From Streptomyces sp. NRRL B-1140 (lineage in GTDB: Bacteria > Actinomycetota > Actinomycetes > Streptomycetales > Streptomycetaceae), in assembly GCF_001280065.1 (NCBI RefSeq), contig NZ_LGEA01000173.1:124001-188000 (forward strand): a stretch of DNA of 64,000 nt, given 5' to 3'. The translations under genes and the position numbers were made by a program. The notes beneath the pieces were generated by a model. That model made no database searches. It had not been told where the DNA came from and saw only the letters and a program-made list of their open reading frames with translations. Below, piece by piece: positions 61,531 to 64,000 of the stretch (the stretch's first letter is position 1; every line of letters begins with the position of its first letter).

Positions 61531-63060
61531 GTGCGTGCGGGCCAGGGAAGGATTCGGCCGCTGACTGTTCACCACCTCAACCAGCTCCTGCTCGTCTGCT
61601 CGCTCGTCCTGCTCGTCGCCGTCGCAGCGGTACGGATCTCCTCGCGCAGCGGGCTCCCCAGCCTGCTCGTGTACCTGGGGATAGGCGTCGCCATGGGCCA
61701 GGACGGCGTGGGCGACATCCACTTCGACAACGCCGAGCTGACCCAGGTCATCGGATACGCGGCCCTGGTCGTGATCCTGGCCGAGGGCGGTCTGGGCACG
61801 AAGTGGAAGGAGATCAAGCCGGCCCTGCCGGCCGCCACGGCACTGGCGCTGGCCGGTGTCGCGGTGAGCGTCGGGGTCACGGCGTCGGCCGCGCACTATC
61901 TGATCGGGCTGGAGTGGCGGCAGGCGCTCATCATCGGGGCGGTCGTCTCCTCGACGGACGCGGCGGCCGTCTTCTCGGTGCTGCGCAAGATCCCGCTGCC
62001 CCCGCGCGTGACGGGCACACTGGAGGCGGAGTCCGGCTTCAACGACGCCCCCGTGGTCATCCTCGTGGTCTCCCTGTCCACGGCCGGCCCGGTCGACCAC
62101 TGGTACACGCTGCTGGGCGTGATCATCGGGGAGCTGGCCATCGGCGCGGCCATCGGGCTCGCGGTGGGCTGGCTGGGCTCCTGGGGCCTCAGGCACGTGG
62201 CGCTGCCCGCGTCGGGCCTCTACCCGATCGCCGTCATGGCGATCGCCGTGGTGGCGTACGCGGCCGGCGCGCTGGCCCACGGCAGCGGCTTCCTCGCGGT
62301 GTATCTCGCCGCGATGGTGATGGGCAACGCGCGGCTGCCCCACTGGCCGGCCACGCGCGGGTTCGCCGACGGGCTCGGCTGGATGGCCCAGATCGGCATG
62401 TTCGTCCTGCTCGGCCTGCTGGTCACCCCGCACGAGCTGGGCGACGACATCGTGCCCGCGCTGGTCATCGGGCTGGTCCTGACCATGGTGGCCCGCCCGC
62501 TGAGCGTGGTGGTCTGCCTGTCGCCGTTCCGGGTGCCGTGGCAGGAGCAGGCCCTGATGTCCTGGGCGGGACTGCGCGGCGCCGTGCCCATCATCCTGGC
62601 GACCATCCCCATGGTGGAGGGCGTCGACGCCAGCCGCCGGATCTTCAACATCGTCTTCGTGCTGGTCGTCGTCTACACCCTGGTCCAGGGGCCGACGCTG
62701 CCGTGGCTGGGCCGCAAGCTGCGGCTCGGCGACGGTTCGGAGGCCGCCGACCTCGGCATCGAGTCGGCGCCGCTGGAGCGGCTGCGCGGGCATCTGCTGT
62801 CCGTGGCGATCCCCGGCGAATCGAAGATGCACGGTGTGGAAGTGGCCGAACTCCGGCTGCCGCACGGCGCCGCCGTGACCCTCATCGTCCGCGGGGGCGA
62901 GTCCTTCGTTCCGCTGCCCACGACGATCCTGCAACGCGGGGACGAGCTCCTCGTGGTCGCCACGGACCCCGTCCGGGACGCGACCGAGAACCGGCTGCGG
63001 GCCGTGGGGCACGGCGGCAAACTGGCCGGCTGGCTGGGCACGGGCGGGTCGAGCGCCTGA
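61531..63060 (+). CDS. CPA1 sodium or potassium/proton antiporter (NhaP2-like)
   Basis: The protein of about 500 residues has 12-13 helices. Characteristic segments are SSTDAAAVFSVLRK, EAESGFNDAPVVI with the ion-binding Asp, and SWAGLRGAVPIILAT. The last 100 residues form a TrkA-C-like cytosolic regulatory domain (HGVEVAELRLPHGAAVTLIV), as in K/H antiporters of the NhaP2 type. The start is open: GTG 61531 lacks a ribosome site, while CTG 61561 follows GGGAAGGA and would begin (M)TVHHLNQLLL as I expect for homologues. It is divergent from the penicillin acylase gene. Confidence 0.92.
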   Translation: MRAGQGRIRPLTVHHLNQLLLVCSLVLLVAVAAVRISSRSGLPSLLVYLGIGVAMGQDGVGDIHFDNAELTQVIGYAALVVILAEGGLGTKWKEIKPALPAATALALAGVAVSVGVTASAAHYLIGLEWRQALIIGAVVSSTDAAAVFSVLRKIPLPPRVTGTLEAESGFNDAPVVILVVSLSTAGPVDHWYTLLGVIIGELAIGAAIGLAVGWLGSWGLRHVALPASGLYPIAVMAIAVVAYAAGALAHGSGFLAVYLAAMVMGNARLPHWPATRGFADGLGWMAQIGMFVLLGLLVTPHELGDDIVPALVIGLVLTMVARPLSVVVCLSPFRVPWQEQALMSWAGLRGAVPIILATIPMVEGVDASRRIFNIVFVLVVVYTLVQGPTLPWLGRKLRLGDGSEAADLGIESAPLERLRGHLLSVAIPGESKMHGVEVAELRLPHGAAVTLIVRGGESFVPLPTTILQRGDELLVVATDPVRDATENRLRAVGHGGKLAGWLGTGGSSA

Positions 63061-63074
63061 GGGGGGACGTTTTG

Positions 63075-63096
63075 CGCCCTTTGTGATTCACAGGGC
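63075..63096. terminator. Possible hairpin after the antiporter gene
   Basis: GCCC...TGTGA and TCACA...GGGC form a bulged stem 15 bp after the antiporter stop. It is a weaker candidate than the other terminators in this window. Confidence 0.4.
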
Positions 63097-63329
63097 GGCA
63101 GCCCCATGGTGCTCACTTTCACAGGCACACCCGACCTTGATCCCTGTACGATGAAGGCGTTACCCAGATCGAACCAACTCTGCCTGACGCAGAGCTGGCG
63201 CGACCGTATGGCGGTCGGGACACCCCTCCTCACCGGGCCCCGGCATCTACCGCAGTTCCGCGCAAGAGGACAGCTCTCGGCGCCGCCCGCTACGGGGCCG
63301 CGCTACCAGGCGGCAGAAAGGCACGGGCC

Positions 63330-64000
63330 GTGGCGTCCACGGTCACCTCGAAGCCGTCGGAGAACCCGACGGCATCCGCCCGCCCGGGATACGGCCGGCT
63401 GCTGCGCACCCGCGGCGCCTGGACGTTCCTGGTCCCCGGCTTCGCGGCACGTCAGCCGTTCGCGATGCTGACCATCTCCATCGTGCTGCTGGTGCAGCAC
63501 ACCACCGGCTCCTACGGCGCGGCGGGCGCCGCCGCGGCCGTCACCGGCGTCTCCATGGCCCTGTTCGCGCCCTACAGCGGCCGCCTCGCCGACCGCTACG
63601 GCCAGCGCGCCGTGCTGATCCCGGGAGTGCTGCTGCACGCGGTCGCCGGGCTGACGCTGACGGCGCTCGCGCTGCTGGACGCGCCCCTGTGGGCGGTGTT
63701 CGCGGCGGCCGTGCCGACCGGTGCCTCGGTGCCGCAGGTCGGCCCGATGGTGCGGGCCCGCTGGGGTGTGAAGCTCAAGGACTCGCCACTGATGACCACC
63801 GCGGCGGCCTTCGAGTCCGTCACGGACGAACTGACCTTCGTGGTCGGGCCGCTGCTGGCCACCGCCCTGTGCACGGCCGTCGACCCGGCCGCCGGGCTCG
63901 TCACCGAGGCCTCGCTGACCCTGATCGGCGGACTGCTGTTCGCCGCGCAGAAGAGCACGCAGCCCTCGGTCGCCGGCAGCGGGCACGCGCGCGTGGAGCA
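63330..64000 (+). CDS. MFS transporter, 3' end beyond the window
   Basis: The frame starts with GTG at 63330, eight bases after GAAAGG, and stays open to the last base (223 codons visible). About five to six hydrophobic helices can be seen. Between helices 2 and 3 is the conserved MFS loop GRLADRYGQR, and a later ESVTDELTFVVGPLLA lies in helix 5. The family is clear. The substrate is not, and the C-terminal half is missing. About 270 bp separate it from the antiporter gene; beyond the weak hairpin I found no feature there. Confidence 0.88.
   Translation, partial: MASTVTSKPSENPTASARPGYGRLLRTRGAWTFLVPGFAARQPFAMLTISIVLLVQHTTGSYGAAGAAAAVTGVSMALFAPYSGRLADRYGQRAVLIPGVLLHAVAGLTLTALALLDAPLWAVFAAAVPTGASVPQVGPMVRARWGVKLKDSPLMTTAAAFESVTDELTFVVGPLLATALCTAVDPAAGLVTEASLTLIGGLLFAAQKSTQPSVAGSGHARVE

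Noticed and set aside
63081..63091. A CRP-like TGTGA-T-TCACA site
   Set aside because: The spacer is one base instead of six, and the repeat is part of the weak hairpin after the antiporter gene.

Overview
This window is chromosomal core DNA of a Streptomyces or a very close relative. The evidence is the very high G+C content with strong G/C bias at third codon positions, frequent GTG and occasional TTG starts, a galT-galE-galK order with a gal promoter like the one described in Streptomyces, an SsgA-like protein, a SepX homologue, RpfB, and three short interspersed palindromic elements of kinds I recall from Streptomyces intergenic DNA. I see no rRNA, CRISPR array, insertion sequence or prophage. 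One tRNA gene (Ala, anticodon CGC) is present.

Layout, left to right. 1-2000: the 3' part of pth, a membrane protein and a sortase-anchored LAETG surface protein. 2001-9709: ppc facing a fatty-acid desaturase/TetR pair, then a Tam-like methyltransferase, a MarR regulator, an orphan LuxR-type response regulator and a GNAT protein. 9803-15175: the coupled galT-galE-galK operon, divergent from a sodium/solute symporter and its small membrane partner. 15359-23305: a response regulator lacking its phosphoacceptor Asp, two paralogous membrane-anchored beta-propeller proteins, an ABC-F ATPase and an ankyrin/HEAT repeat protein. 23373-29394: ispE, rsmA, rpfB, tatD, a zinc-ribbon protein and rsmI, a block also conserved in mycobacteria. 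29519-35177: pmt (protein O-mannosyltransferase), two tandem penicillin-binding proteins and ssgE. 35312-37923: a nickel/cobalt ECF transporter (NikMN fusion, NikQ, NikO) behind a Nur-box-like site. 37934-46334: ohrR-ohr, a serine hydrolase, a DUF1876 protein, an EamA/YbaK pair, a TetR regulator, a complete tricorn protease and a small charged protein. 46411-50543: a coupled operon of Baeyer-Villiger-type monooxygenase, alpha/beta hydrolase and short-chain dehydrogenase, divergent from a MerR regulator. 50571-52216: exonuclease III, a GNAT protein and tRNA-Ala. 52300-58381: galU-moeA-moaC-mogA-rimJ-sepX with a divergent 5-formyl-THF cyclo-ligase. 58440-64000: a penicillin acylase, a CPA1 antiporter and the start of an MFS transporter.

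How the genes fit together. Several neighbourhoods deal with the cell envelope: RpfB, two transpeptidases, Pmt, SsgE, the LAETG protein, GalE/GalU for UDP-sugars, and SepX for septation. The right-hand block keeps the gene order known from Mycobacterium tuberculosis (cyclo-ligase, galU, moeA1, rimJ, Rv0996). There the moeA-like gene and the membrane protein correspond to the gephyrin-like Glp/GlpR division pair, so the MoeA here may have a role beyond cofactor synthesis. The least described items are the two propeller proteins, the phospho-acceptor-less regulator, the monooxygenase-hydrolase-dehydrogenase operon, and the N-terminus of the hydrolase, which is encoded by an interspersed repeat.
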